Assembly: GCF_000967915.1 (NCBI RefSeq)
Contig: NC_022549.1
Coordinates: 1,166,366-1,230,365 of the forward strand
DNA length: 64,000 nucleotides
Source: Paracholeplasma brassicae
GTDB taxonomy: Bacteria; Bacillota_I; Bacilli_A; Acholeplasmatales; UBA5453
Direction of reading: 5' to 3'
In this document: in pieces, positions 24,259 through 33,078 of the stretch
Layout: each line of letters opens with the position of its first letter
How positions within the stretch are numbered: position 1 is the first letter of the stretch
Notes under the pieces: generated by a model
Databases searched by the model: none
The model's input: the letters and a program-made list of their open reading frames with translations, nothing else
Told to the model about the DNA's origin: nothing
Translations under genes and position numbers: made by a program

Positions 24259-24780
24259 TCATCTTTTTATGAAACTTGCCCATTGTAAATGTTCTGTGTC
24301 GTAATTCATGTAGTTATTGACTTGCTTGTAATACCAATTTAATCGTGTTTTTACTTCAAGCTGATATTCTTTATCTAAAGAAATAACAATGGCGGTTAGT
24401 TCGTAAATCATTAGCCCTAATTGGTGAGTCCTTGTGTGAACGACAGACAAACCTTGTGCAATTGCGTGATAATAGGCTTTTTTTACGTGATCGTTTGTTT
24501 CTTTTGCCATTTGATGAATAGCGATAATCTCTTTTTTTGCCTCTGACATCTTTAACTTCCCACAAGCCCACATGATGACCGTTTCATGTGCATGAATCAG
24601 CTTCTCATCTTCTAGAAACAAAATTAAGCGCTTAACTTCAGAAAGACTAAACAAAATGACTTGTCTTCTTGAAAGTCGATTCATTAAGGCATTTAGTTCG
24701 TCTAATTCCATCACGTTCTTATCGACAAGAATCTGTCTTTTTTTAATGAGGTTTTGTTTGATGTTTTCCTCAATCGTCAT
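24259..24780 (-). CDS. Imm-5-like putative immunity protein
   Basis: A 173-residue, all-helical soluble protein. The blocks FLEDEKLIHAHETVIMWACG and AYYHAIAQGLSVVHTRTHQL fit the Imm-5-like family named from toxin-immunity loci, but many members occur alone and their role is unproven. No toxin gene lies nearby. It reads into the hydrolase gene 57 bases downstream, and the ATG has GGGAAGC as a fair ribosome site. Confidence 0.6.
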   Translation of the reverse strand: MTIEENIKQNLIKKRQILVDKNVMELDELNALMNRLSRRQVILFSLSEVKRLILFLEDEKLIHAHETVIMWACGKLKMSEAKKEIIAIHQMAKETNDHVKKAYYHAIAQGLSVVHTRTHQLGLMIYELTAIVISLDKEYQLEVKTRLNWYYKQVNNYMNYDTEHLQWASFIKR

Positions 24781-24860
24781 CGCATTGCTTCCCTTCTGAT
24801 AAAAGTGAACTTAATCTCAGTTGATTCAAAGATCACATCTCTTATTATAGGTCAATATGG

Positions 24861-24893
24861 CAAAAAAAGAAAGGACACCAAATTGGTGTCCAA
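24861..24893 (-). terminator. Terminator of the ABC-2 operon
   Basis: GGACACCAA pairs with TTGGTGTCC; on the minus strand TTTCTTTTTTT follows. It lies 5 bases past the last stop codon. Confidence 0.85.
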
Positions 24894-24897
24894 ACGA

Positions 24898-25689
24898 TTA
24901 ACTGCCTGCGCTTTCGTAGCGTTTTAACCCTTGATTCCAAATAAATAAAGATAGCATTAACATTCCTATTGAGGCAAGCATCACATACAGTGTCTGAAGG
25001 TAGAGATTACCACCAAAAAGTAACGCACGTATCGGAAAGAAAATGACCACCGAAAATGGCAGTAAATAAGTCAATGTAAACCGAATTGCGCCACTAAAGA
25101 TTTCAATCGGATATTTAGCAAAGTTTGAGAAATCATAAATGGTCGTCATCACTTCAATGCTTCTTTTAGTCCAAAAAGACATCGAACCGAAAATGAGTTT
25201 GATTGCAAAAAAGAACCATACGGCAAAAAATACACACAAAACAAGCAAAATGATTTGTATTGCACTAAAACTAACCCCCAATTTGGGTGTAAAAACAAAC
25301 AAAAATAATATGCCAAGGATTAATTCCCCAAACCCTTCTAGTTGGATCATTTCAGCGACTAACTGAAATAACGGGTTAATGGGTTTGATTAAGTACTTAT
25401 CTAAAATGCCTCTTGTGATTCCGCCATTTGCTAGTTGCCAAATTTGATCCGAAAAAATGTGATCGATTGCTTTTGGAATTAAGTAGTAGCCATATAAAAA
25501 ACCCATGGTATTAATATCCCAACCATTTAAGGATGGAATCGCACTAATAGTCAAATACAGTGTTGAGAAAACGATGGCATTTTCAAGTAAGAAACCAAAG
25601 ATACCAATCACCGCATCAAAGCGGTAAGCGAGTCTCGCCTTAATACTTCTTGAGACGTAATAAGGGTATAATTTGATGTACTTTTTCAT
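24898..25689 (-). CDS. ABC-2 exporter permease, second subunit
   Basis: A 263-residue protein with six membrane helices of the ABC2_membrane_6 (DUF990-like) type. MGFLYGYYLIPKAIDHIFSD and GGITRGILDKYLIKPINPLF are the family blocks. It pairs with the permease encoded just upstream to form a heterodimer driven by the ATPase encoded first in the operon. The ATG at 25689 comes 1 base after the upstream stop, with GGAGGG inside the last codons of that gene. Substrate unknown. Confidence 0.85.
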   Translation of the reverse strand: MKKYIKLYPYYVSRSIKARLAYRFDAVIGIFGFLLENAIVFSTLYLTISAIPSLNGWDINTMGFLYGYYLIPKAIDHIFSDQIWQLANGGITRGILDKYLIKPINPLFQLVAEMIQLEGFGELILGILFLFVFTPKLGVSFSAIQIILLVLCVFFAVWFFFAIKLIFGSMSFWTKRSIEVMTTIYDFSNFAKYPIEIFSGAIRFTLTYLLPFSVVIFFPIRALLFGGNLYLQTLYVMLASIGMLMLSLFIWNQGLKRYESAGS

Positions 25690-25690
25690 T

Positions 25691-26515
25691 TTACCCTCCC
25701 ACACTGACGACGCGTTTCTTAATCAAACTAAAGGTAAAGCTACAAAAAAGGTTTAAGACAATTACCCAGACCAATTGAATGACTAAAGTTTCGATAATTT
25801 CACTGGTTGTTAACCGCCCCATTAAAATAAGGATTGGCTTTTCTACCATACTTTTAAATGGTAGGAATCTAAGTACGTTATTTAGCCATGAAGGAAAAAA
25901 TGAAGATGGCAGCAAACTACCTGAAAAAAACGACATGCTAATGTTTTTTATGATCATTAAACCAAACAACGCGTTTGTAAAAAGTGAGACCTCACCAATC
26001 AAAAAGTTGAGTGCGTCTGCAATCACAAAAGAAAATAAACAACTAATGATAAAAACGACCAATAAAAAAATATTAGGTAATGCCACACCCAGTGATACTT
26101 TTAAAAGTATGATTGAGATGCTCATTAGGGGAATAAACATCAAGATGGCTGCAGACAAGAAATTACCAAAGCTTGAAAACATTAAGCGGTAGCGATAACT
26201 CATTGGCCGAATTAGATTAATTGCGATGTTTCCTTGATAGATGTCTTCACCAAGTATCCAAAACGAACTTGAGGCAAACACAAGGGTTGTTGTAACTCTT
26301 GCAAAAATCAAGTAGGTGATCATTTCCTTAAATGTCATCCCATTAATTAAGGTCGTAGGTGAATTTTGAAATATGGCGAACCATAAATAATTCAAAATTA
26401 ATAGAGAAATTGCATCTCCTAAAAGCCACCCTATGGCACTAAACTTATAGGCAAATCCATCCAAAATCCCAGCTTTTGTGAACGCAAGGTACTTATGATA
26501 TTTGTTTGGTCTCAT
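25691..26515 (-). CDS. ABC-2 exporter permease, first subunit
   Basis: A 274-residue protein with six membrane helices, of the same family as its neighbour. Blocks ARVTTTLVFASSSFWILGED and QGNIAINLIRPMSYRYRLMF are typical. Its start overlaps the 3' end of the ATPase gene by 23 bases, so it is translationally coupled. Only a weak ribosome site is seen, in line with coupling. Confidence 0.85.
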   Translation of the reverse strand: MRPNKYHKYLAFTKAGILDGFAYKFSAIGWLLGDAISLLILNYLWFAIFQNSPTTLINGMTFKEMITYLIFARVTTTLVFASSSFWILGEDIYQGNIAINLIRPMSYRYRLMFSSFGNFLSAAILMFIPLMSISIILLKVSLGVALPNIFLLVVFIISCLFSFVIADALNFLIGEVSLFTNALFGLMIIKNISMSFFSGSLLPSSFFPSWLNNVLRFLPFKSMVEKPILILMGRLTTSEIIETLVIQLVWVIVLNLFCSFTFSLIKKRVVSVGG

Positions 26516-27500
26516 AGATCTTTTTAACGATGCTTTCTAGTGTGTCTTCACTGATTTTTATGTCGTCGACTTTATAATTATCGAGTATTTGTTTTAAAAC
26601 CTGATTGACTGAGGTATACGCCATATTAAGGGTGATTTTGATGTAACCATCGTCCTTAGAAACTTGAATGCCCTTGCCAAGTTCTTCTTGAAGAGAAACT
26701 AAGTCAATTAGTTCTTTTGTTAAAAAACTGACGTGTCTATATTCACCAAATGATTTCTTAATCGCTTGTATTGGACCATCATACAAGATTTGACCTTCAT
26801 CTAGGATGATCACTCGTTTACATAAGTCGGTGATGTCATCCATGTTGTGAGTCGTTAAAACGATGGTGGTGTTGTAAACACGATGAATTTCTTTGATTGC
26901 TTTAATCATTCGGTCTTTGACAAGGACATCAAGTCCGATGGTTGGCTCGTCTAGAAATAGAATCTTAGGGTTGTGAATCAGTGAGGCAGCTAAGTCTGCT
27001 CGCATTCGTTGTCCTAAAGATAGTGTTCGAACGGGTTGGTTTAAAAACGGGTCAAGCTCTAAAACTTTCGTTAAAAACTCAAATCGTTCTTGATAATCCG
27101 CTGCACTAACGTCATAGATTGCTTTTAAAATATGAAGTGATTCAATCAAAGGCAGATCCCACCAAAGTTGTGTCCTTTGTCCAAAGACAACACCAATTTC
27201 TTTTAAGACTTCTTTTCGCTGTTTTGGGTGGTATGGTAAGTAACCATCCACCATTATCTCACCACTTGATGGTGTCAAAATACCACACATCATTTTAATT
27301 GTGGTTGATTTTCCTGCGCCATTGGCCCCGATGTAACCGACAATTTCTCCTCTTTCTAATGAGAAGGAAACGTCTTTAACTGCGTTCGTGATGGTATATT
27401 TTGTACTAAATAGTGTTTTCATCATTCCGACAATACCGGGTTTTCTTATTGGCTTTTTAAAATCCTTAGCTACGTGTTTAACTTCAATCATTGCCATCAT
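26493..27500 (-). CDS. ABC-2 exporter ATPase
   Basis: The 335-residue ATPase has Walker A (GYIGANGAGKSTTIKMMCG) near residue 55, signature RTLSLGQRMRADLAASLIHN near residue 150 and Walker B KILFLDEPTIGLDVLVKD just after. The signature SLGQR, not SGGQ, is usual for this branch (NatA/DrrA relatives that serve ABC2_membrane_6 permeases). It is the first gene of the three-gene operon; ribosome site AGAGG precedes the ATG. A cre-like sequence lies at 27556-27569 upstream. Exported substrate unknown. Confidence 0.9.
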   Translation of the reverse strand: MMAMIEVKHVAKDFKKPIRKPGIVGMMKTLFSTKYTITNAVKDVSFSLERGEIVGYIGANGAGKSTTIKMMCGILTPSSGEIMVDGYLPYHPKQRKEVLKEIGVVFGQRTQLWWDLPLIESLHILKAIYDVSAADYQERFEFLTKVLELDPFLNQPVRTLSLGQRMRADLAASLIHNPKILFLDEPTIGLDVLVKDRMIKAIKEIHRVYNTTIVLTTHNMDDITDLCKRVIILDEGQILYDGPIQAIKKSFGEYRHVSFLTKELIDLVSLQEELGKGIQVSKDDGYIKITLNMAYTSVNQVLKQILDNYKVDDIKISEDTLESIVKKIYETKQIS

Positions 27501-27555
27501 ATCTACCTCTTTTTCTCACTTAAATTATATCATTTCTCTAATTATCCGAATACTG

Positions 27556-27569
27556 TGAAAACGATTACA
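27556..27569 (-). promoter_or_regulatory. cre-like operator upstream of the ABC-2 operon
   Basis: TGTAATCGTTTTCA on the minus strand differs from the CcpA consensus TGWAARCGYTWNCA at one position. It stands about 56 bases before the ATG, above a TATAAT (27526-27531 region). Whether the organism has CcpA cannot be seen here. Confidence 0.35.
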
Positions 27570-27678
27570 TTTTTTTGTAATTTTAACATTTGTTTTTTTG
27601 TCGACTGTCAATTCGTTTAATAATTATTAACCTACGGATAACTCTCATTCAAATCGTGATCTTGAATCGAATTTATCG

Positions 27679-27706
27679 AAAAAAAGAACCCAAATCAGGT
27701 TCTTCT
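27679..27706 (-). terminator. Terminator of the Nudix gene
   Basis: AAGAACC and GGTTCTT pair around a 7-base loop; on the minus strand T5 follows. It overlaps the zone right after the Nudix stop. Confidence 0.75.
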
Positions 27707-27711
27707 AAGAT

Positions 27712-28203
27712 TTATTTAGTTGATTTTAATACCTGCATCAAGAGTTTTTTCGTCAAATTACCTCTTAACGTTGATTCATCAATCTTGGTACCCTTATTTA
27801 CGAAAAATACTGATTTAACCTCATCGTTTTCAATAAAGACATCTCGATCAATTTGCCCTTCATAAATCACCCAGATTAAACGATGTGACTCACTGGCATA
27901 AACATCAAGCAGTTTAATCTCATGCAGAGTCATTCCAGTTTCTTCAAAAAACTCTCTTCTTGCGGCTTCTTCAAGTGGTTCGTTGTGATTTCGATAGCCA
28001 CCTGGGAAGGTCACCTTGTCTTCTTCTTGGCCTTTTAACTTAACCATTAAGAACTCTCTTTGTTGATTGTATGCCACAACGACACAGCTAACAAACGTGT
28101 GGTTATTCCAATCGATAAAACCACAGGAATCGCATTTCTCGACTTTTGTTTGATCGACAATTGCTTCATTCAGTTTTGTGCCGCAAATAGGACAATAATT
28201 CAT
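27712..28203 (-). CDS. Nudix hydrolase with N-terminal zinc ribbon
   Basis: Residues 1-30 hold two CxxC pairs (YCPICGTKL and CDSCGFIDW), a zinc ribbon. Residues 35-160 form a Nudix domain whose box is complete (GGYRNHNEPLEEAARREFFE then ETGM, pattern Gx5Ex7REUxEExGU). Such proteins hydrolyse nucleoside diphosphates linked to another group. The zinc ribbon recalls NudC, which removes NAD, but this one is much shorter (163 residues). Single gene between the ABC-2 operon and tRNA-Leu. Confidence 0.88.
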   Translation of the reverse strand: MNYCPICGTKLNEAIVDQTKVEKCDSCGFIDWNNHTFVSCVVVAYNQQREFLMVKLKGQEEDKVTFPGGYRNHNEPLEEAARREFFEETGMTLHEIKLLDVYASESHRLIWVIYEGQIDRDVFIENDEVKSVFFVNKGTKIDESTLRGNLTKKLLMQVLKSTK

Positions 28204-28378
28204 CGAATCACCTCAATAGTGTAGAAGATAACTACATTTATAGCTAAATATTTTATGTACCTAATTGAACCAATCAATACTTCGATTAAAAATGATATCT
28301 TCGTTTATTTTTATTATACACCAAAGTTGCAAAATTTGTTTTGCAATATATTTGCAATTATATAAAATCTTAAATAAA

Positions 28379-28404
28379 AAACGGCTTAATAAAGCCGCTT
28401 GTTT
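28379..28404 (-). terminator. Terminator after tRNA-Leu
   Basis: Minus strand: CGGCTT-TATT-AAGCCG followed by TTTTTTATT. It begins 6 bases after the CCA end of tRNA-Leu and ends the argS operon. Confidence 0.8.
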
Positions 28405-28409
28405 TTTAA

Positions 28410-28494
28410 TGGTGCCCAAGGCCGGACTCGAACCGGCATAGGTCTCCCTACTGGATTTTGAGTCCAGCGCGTCTACCGATTTCACCACTTGGGC
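28410..28494 (-). tRNA. tRNA-Leu (anticodon CAA)
   Basis: An 85-base class II tRNA with encoded CCA. The acceptor GCCCAAG pairs with CTTGGGC, the anticodon stem CTGGA/TCCAG encloses CTCAAAA, and the variable arm is TAGGGAGACCTA. It lies 10 bases past the glycosyltransferase stop with no separate promoter seen, so it may be cut out of the operon mRNA. Confidence 0.95.
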
Positions 28495-28504
28495 AACTAA
28501 GGCA

Positions 28505-29680
28505 TCAAGCCTTATTTTTCTTGATTGCCTCTTCATAAAGAGACAAAGCACTATTAGTGTAACATTCTTGTGAATATTTTTCAATAGATTTTCTTGCATT
28601 TTCTTTTAATTTGTTTTTTACATCAGGAAACTGAATCATCATATTGAGCATAACTGGTAATTCTTTGTTATTTCTAAAGAATAAGCCGTTGTCATTTTCT
28701 TTGACGACATCTTCTAGACATTGATCGTATTTAACCAATAGTGGCAGGCTTGCTGCTAGGGCTTCGATATAAGTTAGTCCTTGTGTTTCAGTCACTGATG
28801 CATTTAAGAACACATCACCTAATTGATAATAAAGACCAATTTTTTCCCAATCCACCATACCCGTAAAATAGCATTTATCCTGTATTTTAAGCGTTTTTGC
28901 TTTCTCTTCAAGTGTGTGTCTATGCGGGCCGTCTCCAACTAATAAAAAGACAGCATTCTCGTGATTGATTTTAGAAAAACCGTCAAGTAAAACGTCAATG
29001 GATTTTTCCGCACTCATTCTGCCGATGAATAAACAAACGAATTTATCTTTTGGTATACCAATAGATGCTTTCAAGTCATCCACTTGTTCTTTAGTGTATT
29101 TGTCACTTTCAAATTTAGAAAGATTAATGCCCGTTGGTACGATGTGATAATCGCCATCGATTTTATATGATTTCATAAGATCAAGTACTTTTTGTGTTGG
29201 TGCAATCGTAATCTCAGCGCGTTTGATGAATCGTGTCATGAGTTTTTTCAAGTAGTGCATCAATGGTCTTCTAAAAAACTTGTTCAAAAATGAACTCACA
29301 TAATGTAGGTACTCTTCATACATGGTATGAACCGTAAATACCATCGGCAAGTTGTGTTTGTCTTTTAAGTGAACTGCCACCGATCCAATTGAGAATTCGG
29401 TATGCACATGCATAATGTCCAAATCAAGTGCTTCAATTCGTTTGATGTGTGCAGCAGTAAAAGGCACAAGTCGAAACGCTTGTAGTCCTTTTTTAGGAAT
29501 AATCATCCCTTTTAACCGAATCACATAAGGATCATCTATGTCTTTCTTACTTGATACAGAGGTTGTGATAATATAGACCTCATGGCCTTTACTTCTTAAC
29601 CCTTGAACAAGCATATAGATCGACGTCGTTACCCCACTTACGTGTGGTAAATACGCATCTGTAAAAATACCTATACGCAT
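28505..29680 (-). CDS. GT4 glycosyltransferase, alMGS/alDGS-like glycolipid synthase
   Basis: The 391-residue enzyme starts RIGIFTDAYLPHVSGVTTSI, as do GT4 diacylglycerol glucosyltransferases, and carries HTEFSIGSVAVHLKD near residue 100, the donor block FIGRMSAEKSIDVLLDGF near residue 215 and the E-x7-E motif TETQGLTYIEALAASLP near residue 305. Members such as alMGS of Acholeplasma make monoglucosyl-diacylglycerol at the inner membrane face. The start at 29680 follows GAGGG by 7 bases and lies 1 base past the upstream stop. The flippase-like partner upstream supports a glycolipid role; mono- versus diglucosyl activity is not decided. Confidence 0.85.
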   Translation of the reverse strand: MRIGIFTDAYLPHVSGVTTSIYMLVQGLRSKGHEVYIITTSVSSKKDIDDPYVIRLKGMIIPKKGLQAFRLVPFTAAHIKRIEALDLDIMHVHTEFSIGSVAVHLKDKHNLPMVFTVHTMYEEYLHYVSSFLNKFFRRPLMHYLKKLMTRFIKRAEITIAPTQKVLDLMKSYKIDGDYHIVPTGINLSKFESDKYTKEQVDDLKASIGIPKDKFVCLFIGRMSAEKSIDVLLDGFSKINHENAVFLLVGDGPHRHTLEEKAKTLKIQDKCYFTGMVDWEKIGLYYQLGDVFLNASVTETQGLTYIEALAASLPLLVKYDQCLEDVVKENDNGLFFRNNKELPVMLNMMIQFPDVKNKLKENARKSIEKYSQECYTNSALSLYEEAIKKNKA

Positions 29681-29681
29681 A

Positions 29682-30719
29682 TTAATTCCCTCTCTTTTGT
29701 ACAATTAAATAACAAATAAATCCATAAAGCATACCAAAATAATAGGTGATAAAACGCCAAACAAGCATTGAGGCAACGAGCATTGGATGACCAAGGCCTC
29801 TTAACAATGAAACGAAAATCACTGTAAATGCCCACTCAGTTCCGCCGGACGCCCCTGGGGTTGGCACCCACATCATGAAGGTTGTAGAAAATGCACTCAC
29901 AGAAATAACAAATGCTAAATCTGACGGTCCCAAATCAAATCCAAATCCCAAGAAAACGACGTATGGAATACTATTTAATAATAAGATACCTACTACCCTA
30001 AGCATGGTTGCACCAATAAAGACTCGCTTACGTTTAAACAGTAAACCCATCCCATGTTGGAAGTCTTTAACAAACGAAAATGTCTTTTCTTCTAAAGACT
30101 TCATTCTCTTAGTCAAAAACTTGATTTTACCTAAAAGTCTAAAAATACCTTCAAATAATTTATGCATTTTTGGTAAAACAGAAACAAGTACTAAAACGAC
30201 TAGGATAAGTAAGTTAATGGTATATCCAATCATGATTAAAAACATATATTGATTTAATATGTCTTTTACTTCTCTATAGAATAAAAGCAAGCCAACGGTT
30301 GAAACAACTGTCATTACCGTTTGATAAACAATGAAATTAGTCATAAGAATCGATATCGTTTGATCCCCTGAAACGCCTTTTTTATGCAATAAATAGCCTT
30401 GGATGGGTTGTCCACCTGAGGCAAATGGTGTAATTGCGTTAAAAAAGTATTCCGATCCTGCAATTGTTAGGCTATCTTTCTTCTTCAGCCGCACACCTAG
30501 CCCTGAGGCGATAAAGTGAAGCGTGAACGATGAGACCACCATATGTAACAACGAAATCACTAGACCAATGATAATGTATAATGGGTCAGCTTTTGTTAAT
30601 GCTTGTTTGATTTCATTGATGTCATTTAAACTAAAGACTATGACTAATAATCCAATCAGTGTGATTAAAACAAAAAATAGATTACCCGCTATTTTTCGTT
30701 TAGACGTTTCTTTCTTCAT
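29682..30719 (-). CDS. UPF0104/LPG-synthase-type transmembrane protein
   Basis: A 345-residue protein with about eight membrane helices. It contains the family blocks ASGGQPIQGYLLHKKG near residue 100 and PTPGASGGTEWAFTV near residue 285. This is the flippase-like domain of lysyl-phosphatidylglycerol synthase, here without the catalytic domain, so it is thought to move or flip a lipid. Its place between argS and the glycosyltransferase, with 1-base junctions, suggests it works with the glycolipid enzyme. Confidence 0.85.
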   Translation of the reverse strand: MKKETSKRKIAGNLFFVLITLIGLLVIVFSLNDINEIKQALTKADPLYIIIGLVISLLHMVVSSFTLHFIASGLGVRLKKKDSLTIAGSEYFFNAITPFASGGQPIQGYLLHKKGVSGDQTISILMTNFIVYQTVMTVVSTVGLLLFYREVKDILNQYMFLIMIGYTINLLILVVLVLVSVLPKMHKLFEGIFRLLGKIKFLTKRMKSLEEKTFSFVKDFQHGMGLLFKRKRVFIGATMLRVVGILLLNSIPYVVFLGFGFDLGPSDLAFVISVSAFSTTFMMWVPTPGASGGTEWAFTVIFVSLLRGLGHPMLVASMLVWRFITYYFGMLYGFICYLIVQKRGN

Positions 30720-32239
30720 TACATTTCTTCGAGTGCTGTCATCCCAAGTAAGCGCATGCCTTCATTTAGTACGTATCGAATGGCACGAATTAAATTAAGA
30801 TTGGCTTGTTTAGTGACTTCATCTTCGACAATGATTTTGTGTTGTCCGTAAAATTGATTAAAGTTTGATGACAATTGTAATAAGTATCTAGAGACAACGT
30901 GCGGTCCATTTTGTTCTGCCGCTTTCGTTAATACTTGATTAAACTGGGCTAAGTCTTTAATCAACTGAAAGTAAAGATCCCCTTCGTAAATCGATGAATC
31001 AAATGAATCTAAGACCGTTTGATTCTTTAAAATTGAAGCGATACGAACACTTGAATATTGTAAGTAAGGGCCAGTTTGTCCTTCAAACGCAAGCATTTGA
31101 GACAAATTGAAGTCGACTTCTAAATTGCGGTCGTTTTTCAAATCATTAAAGATGATCGCACCAATACCAACCGCTTTAGCAACCGATTCTTGGTTTTCGA
31201 GGTTTGGATTTTTAGCAAGTATTTGATTTTTCGCTTCTTTGATGGCTTCTTGAATCACATCATATAGTTTGACGACTTTGCCTTGTCTTGTCGACATTTT
31301 CTTACCGTCTTGTAAAACCAAACCGAAATTAACGTGTTTAATGTCAAAGTCATAACCCATCAAGTTAGTAACGGCTTTAAGTTGTTCAAAATGTAGTTTT
31401 TGTTCGTTTCCAACCACATATAATACTTGATCGAAATCATACGTTTTTTTACGGTAAAATAACGCTGCTAAGTCTCTTGTAATGTAGAGGGTTGCACCAT
31501 CTCTACGCTTGATTAATGCCGGTGGTAGTGGATCAAGTCGGACAATCATTGCCCCATCGTCTTCCACTAAAAGATTCTTTTCTTCAATCATTTGCACAAT
31601 GGGTTCCATCTTGTCGTTGAAGAATGCTTCACCATCATATGAATCAAACGAGACATTTAACAGTTCATACATCATCATAAACTCTTTTAGTGACTCTTCT
31701 CTAAAATACTTCCATAAGCTTAAAACGTCTTCGTCGTTATCTTCTAAAGACTTAAACACCGCTCTTGCGTCGTCTTCCAGGCTAGGGTTTTGTTCTGATT
31801 CTTCGTGAAACTTCACATATAGTTTTTGAAGTTCTGTGATTGGATTTTGTTCTACCAACTCTTTGTTTCCCCATAAACGATAAGCCACAATCATTTTTCC
31901 AAATTGAGTGCCCCAGTCACCTAAGTGATTGATCCCAACCACGTTGTAACCAAGTTTACGGTAGATATTTTTTAACGCGTTTCCGATCATTGTTGATCTT
32001 AAATGACCAACCGAGAAACTTTTTGCGATGTTAGGTGCGGAGTAATCAATACAAATGGTTTTGCCTTTTGATGCTTCTTGAGCGTAGGTTTCTTTTTCCT
32101 TATTAATCGTCTTGATGACTTCATTAGCAAACATGGCTCTATTTAAGTCAATGTTTAAAAAACCATTCATAAAGGTTGCGCTTTTGATCATTGATATGCC
32201 TTTTAATGCGTCTTTGATTTCCTCTGTTAATTCTGGCAT
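30719..32239 (-). CDS. argS: Arginyl-tRNA synthetase, main part
   Basis: The 506 residues cover the catalytic and anticodon-binding domains: FSVGHLRSTMIGNALK (HIGH region) near residue 75, the KMSTRQGKVV loop near residue 305, and a DALR domain ending RLLGMTALEEM. The normal enzyme is about 550 residues; the missing N-terminal part is encoded just upstream in another frame (32244-32384). If translation began here at ATG 32239 there would be no ribosome site, only a run of A. See the finding on the split. Its stop overlaps the flippase start (TAATG). Confidence 0.88.
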   Translation of the reverse strand: MPELTEEIKDALKGISMIKSATFMNGFLNIDLNRAMFANEVIKTINKEKETYAQEASKGKTICIDYSAPNIAKSFSVGHLRSTMIGNALKNIYRKLGYNVVGINHLGDWGTQFGKMIVAYRLWGNKELVEQNPITELQKLYVKFHEESEQNPSLEDDARAVFKSLEDNDEDVLSLWKYFREESLKEFMMMYELLNVSFDSYDGEAFFNDKMEPIVQMIEEKNLLVEDDGAMIVRLDPLPPALIKRRDGATLYITRDLAALFYRKKTYDFDQVLYVVGNEQKLHFEQLKAVTNLMGYDFDIKHVNFGLVLQDGKKMSTRQGKVVKLYDVIQEAIKEAKNQILAKNPNLENQESVAKAVGIGAIIFNDLKNDRNLEVDFNLSQMLAFEGQTGPYLQYSSVRIASILKNQTVLDSFDSSIYEGDLYFQLIKDLAQFNQVLTKAAEQNGPHVVSRYLLQLSSNFNQFYGQHKIIVEDEVTKQANLNLIRAIRYVLNEGMRLLGMTALEEM

Positions 32240-32243
32240 TTTT

Positions 32244-32384
32244 TTATTTTAATGTCTTTGCAATTGCAAAAAGTGGCACTGCGATGTCCGCATTCCCACG
32301 TTTTGGTTCTTCTACCACGACATTATCTAAGTGATACAATTCTTCGATTATTTGTTTAATCTCTAGTTTTAATTTTAAAATCAT
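32244..32384 (-). CDS. argS: Arginyl-tRNA synthetase, N-terminal part (frameshifted)
   Basis: A 46-residue frame starts with ATG after GGTGA and ends in TAA within an A-rich run. It reads VVVEEPKRGNADIAVPLFAI and AKTLK, which is the start of the ArgRS additional domain (VExPKxxxxGDxAxPLAxxLAKxLK). Removing one A from the AAAA before TAA joins it in frame to MPELTEEI of the main part. This is therefore the missing start of argS, separated by one frameshift. Confidence 0.8.
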   Translation of the reverse strand: MILKLKLEIKQIIEELYHLDNVVVEEPKRGNADIAVPLFAIAKTLK

Positions 32385-32411
32385 AACGTCACCGTTCTTT
32401 CTATTTCATAC

Positions 32412-32434
32412 AAAAAAAGCACGCGAGTGCTTTT
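32412..32434 (-). terminator. Terminator of the thioredoxin-like gene
   Basis: AAAAGCAC-GCGA-GTGCTTTT with T-rich ends. It lies 7 bases past the stop at 32441. Confidence 0.8.
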
Positions 32435-32440
32435 CATTTT

Positions 32441-32974
32441 TTATTCAACGTCAATCTTTGAAAAGAATGCTCTAATTTGTGCAGCGGTTGAACCAGAATT
32501 TTCTGATGCTCTATCAGATACTTTTGCACCTTCGTTAAAGAAATAAACTTTAGGTGTTGCGTTTAGTTCAATGCTGTATTTGGTTTGTAACTTTGTAATG
32601 TTTGAGTCTGAGACTTTTGTTGCCTCTAAATAATAAATGTACTTCAGTGAATCTTGTAACCCTGCATTTTTGAATTCAAGGTCATAATACCCGATTTCGG
32701 ACACACAGTAAGCACAGCCGGTATAACCAAAATAAAATACCACTGGTTCTTTACTGTCGATTTTTTTGATTAAATCGTTAACTGAAATGGTTTTAAAGAC
32801 GTGATCTTCAACCAAGTTCGTTGATCCTGCGGATGAATATGCTTTGTAGATTTTCTTTTGATCATTTGGTTGTAATAAAATGATTAATGCCACAAAAATG
32901 GTAATGACTAAACCCACAATAATTAAATTAAGTGGTTTCACTGTAACTTTTGGATTTTTATATGATTTTTTCAT
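32441..32974 (-). CDS. Membrane-anchored thioredoxin-like protein
   Basis: The 177-residue protein has a signal anchor (residues 15-35) and an extracytoplasmic thioredoxin fold. The active site is FGYTGCAYCVSEI (CxxC) near residue 80, and the cis-proline is in ATPKVYFF near residue 140. It likely oxidises, reduces or isomerises disulfides in surface proteins. The start at 32974 follows AAAGGAG by 8 bases; the frame continues to 33016 without a site. Transcribed divergently from glgA. Confidence 0.83.
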   Translation of the reverse strand: MKKSYKNPKVTVKPLNLIIVGLVITIFVALIILLQPNDQKKIYKAYSSAGSTNLVEDHVFKTISVNDLIKKIDSKEPVVFYFGYTGCAYCVSEIGYYDLEFKNAGLQDSLKYIYYLEATKVSDSNITKLQTKYSIELNATPKVYFFNEGAKVSDRASENSGSTAAQIRAFFSKIDVE

Positions 32975-33078
32975 GTATATTTCTCCTTTAAAATCGCTAA
33001 ACTTATTATAACACAACCAAAAGGTTATATCAATTTAAATTCTTGAATTTGTGACTGATTTTAGAATCGCTTTCTAAC

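Noticed and set aside
28261-28599. Minus-strand frame of 112 codons with VDALDSKSSRETYAGSSP
   Set aside because: It reads through tRNA-Leu and the end of the glycosyltransferase gene in another frame; not a protein.
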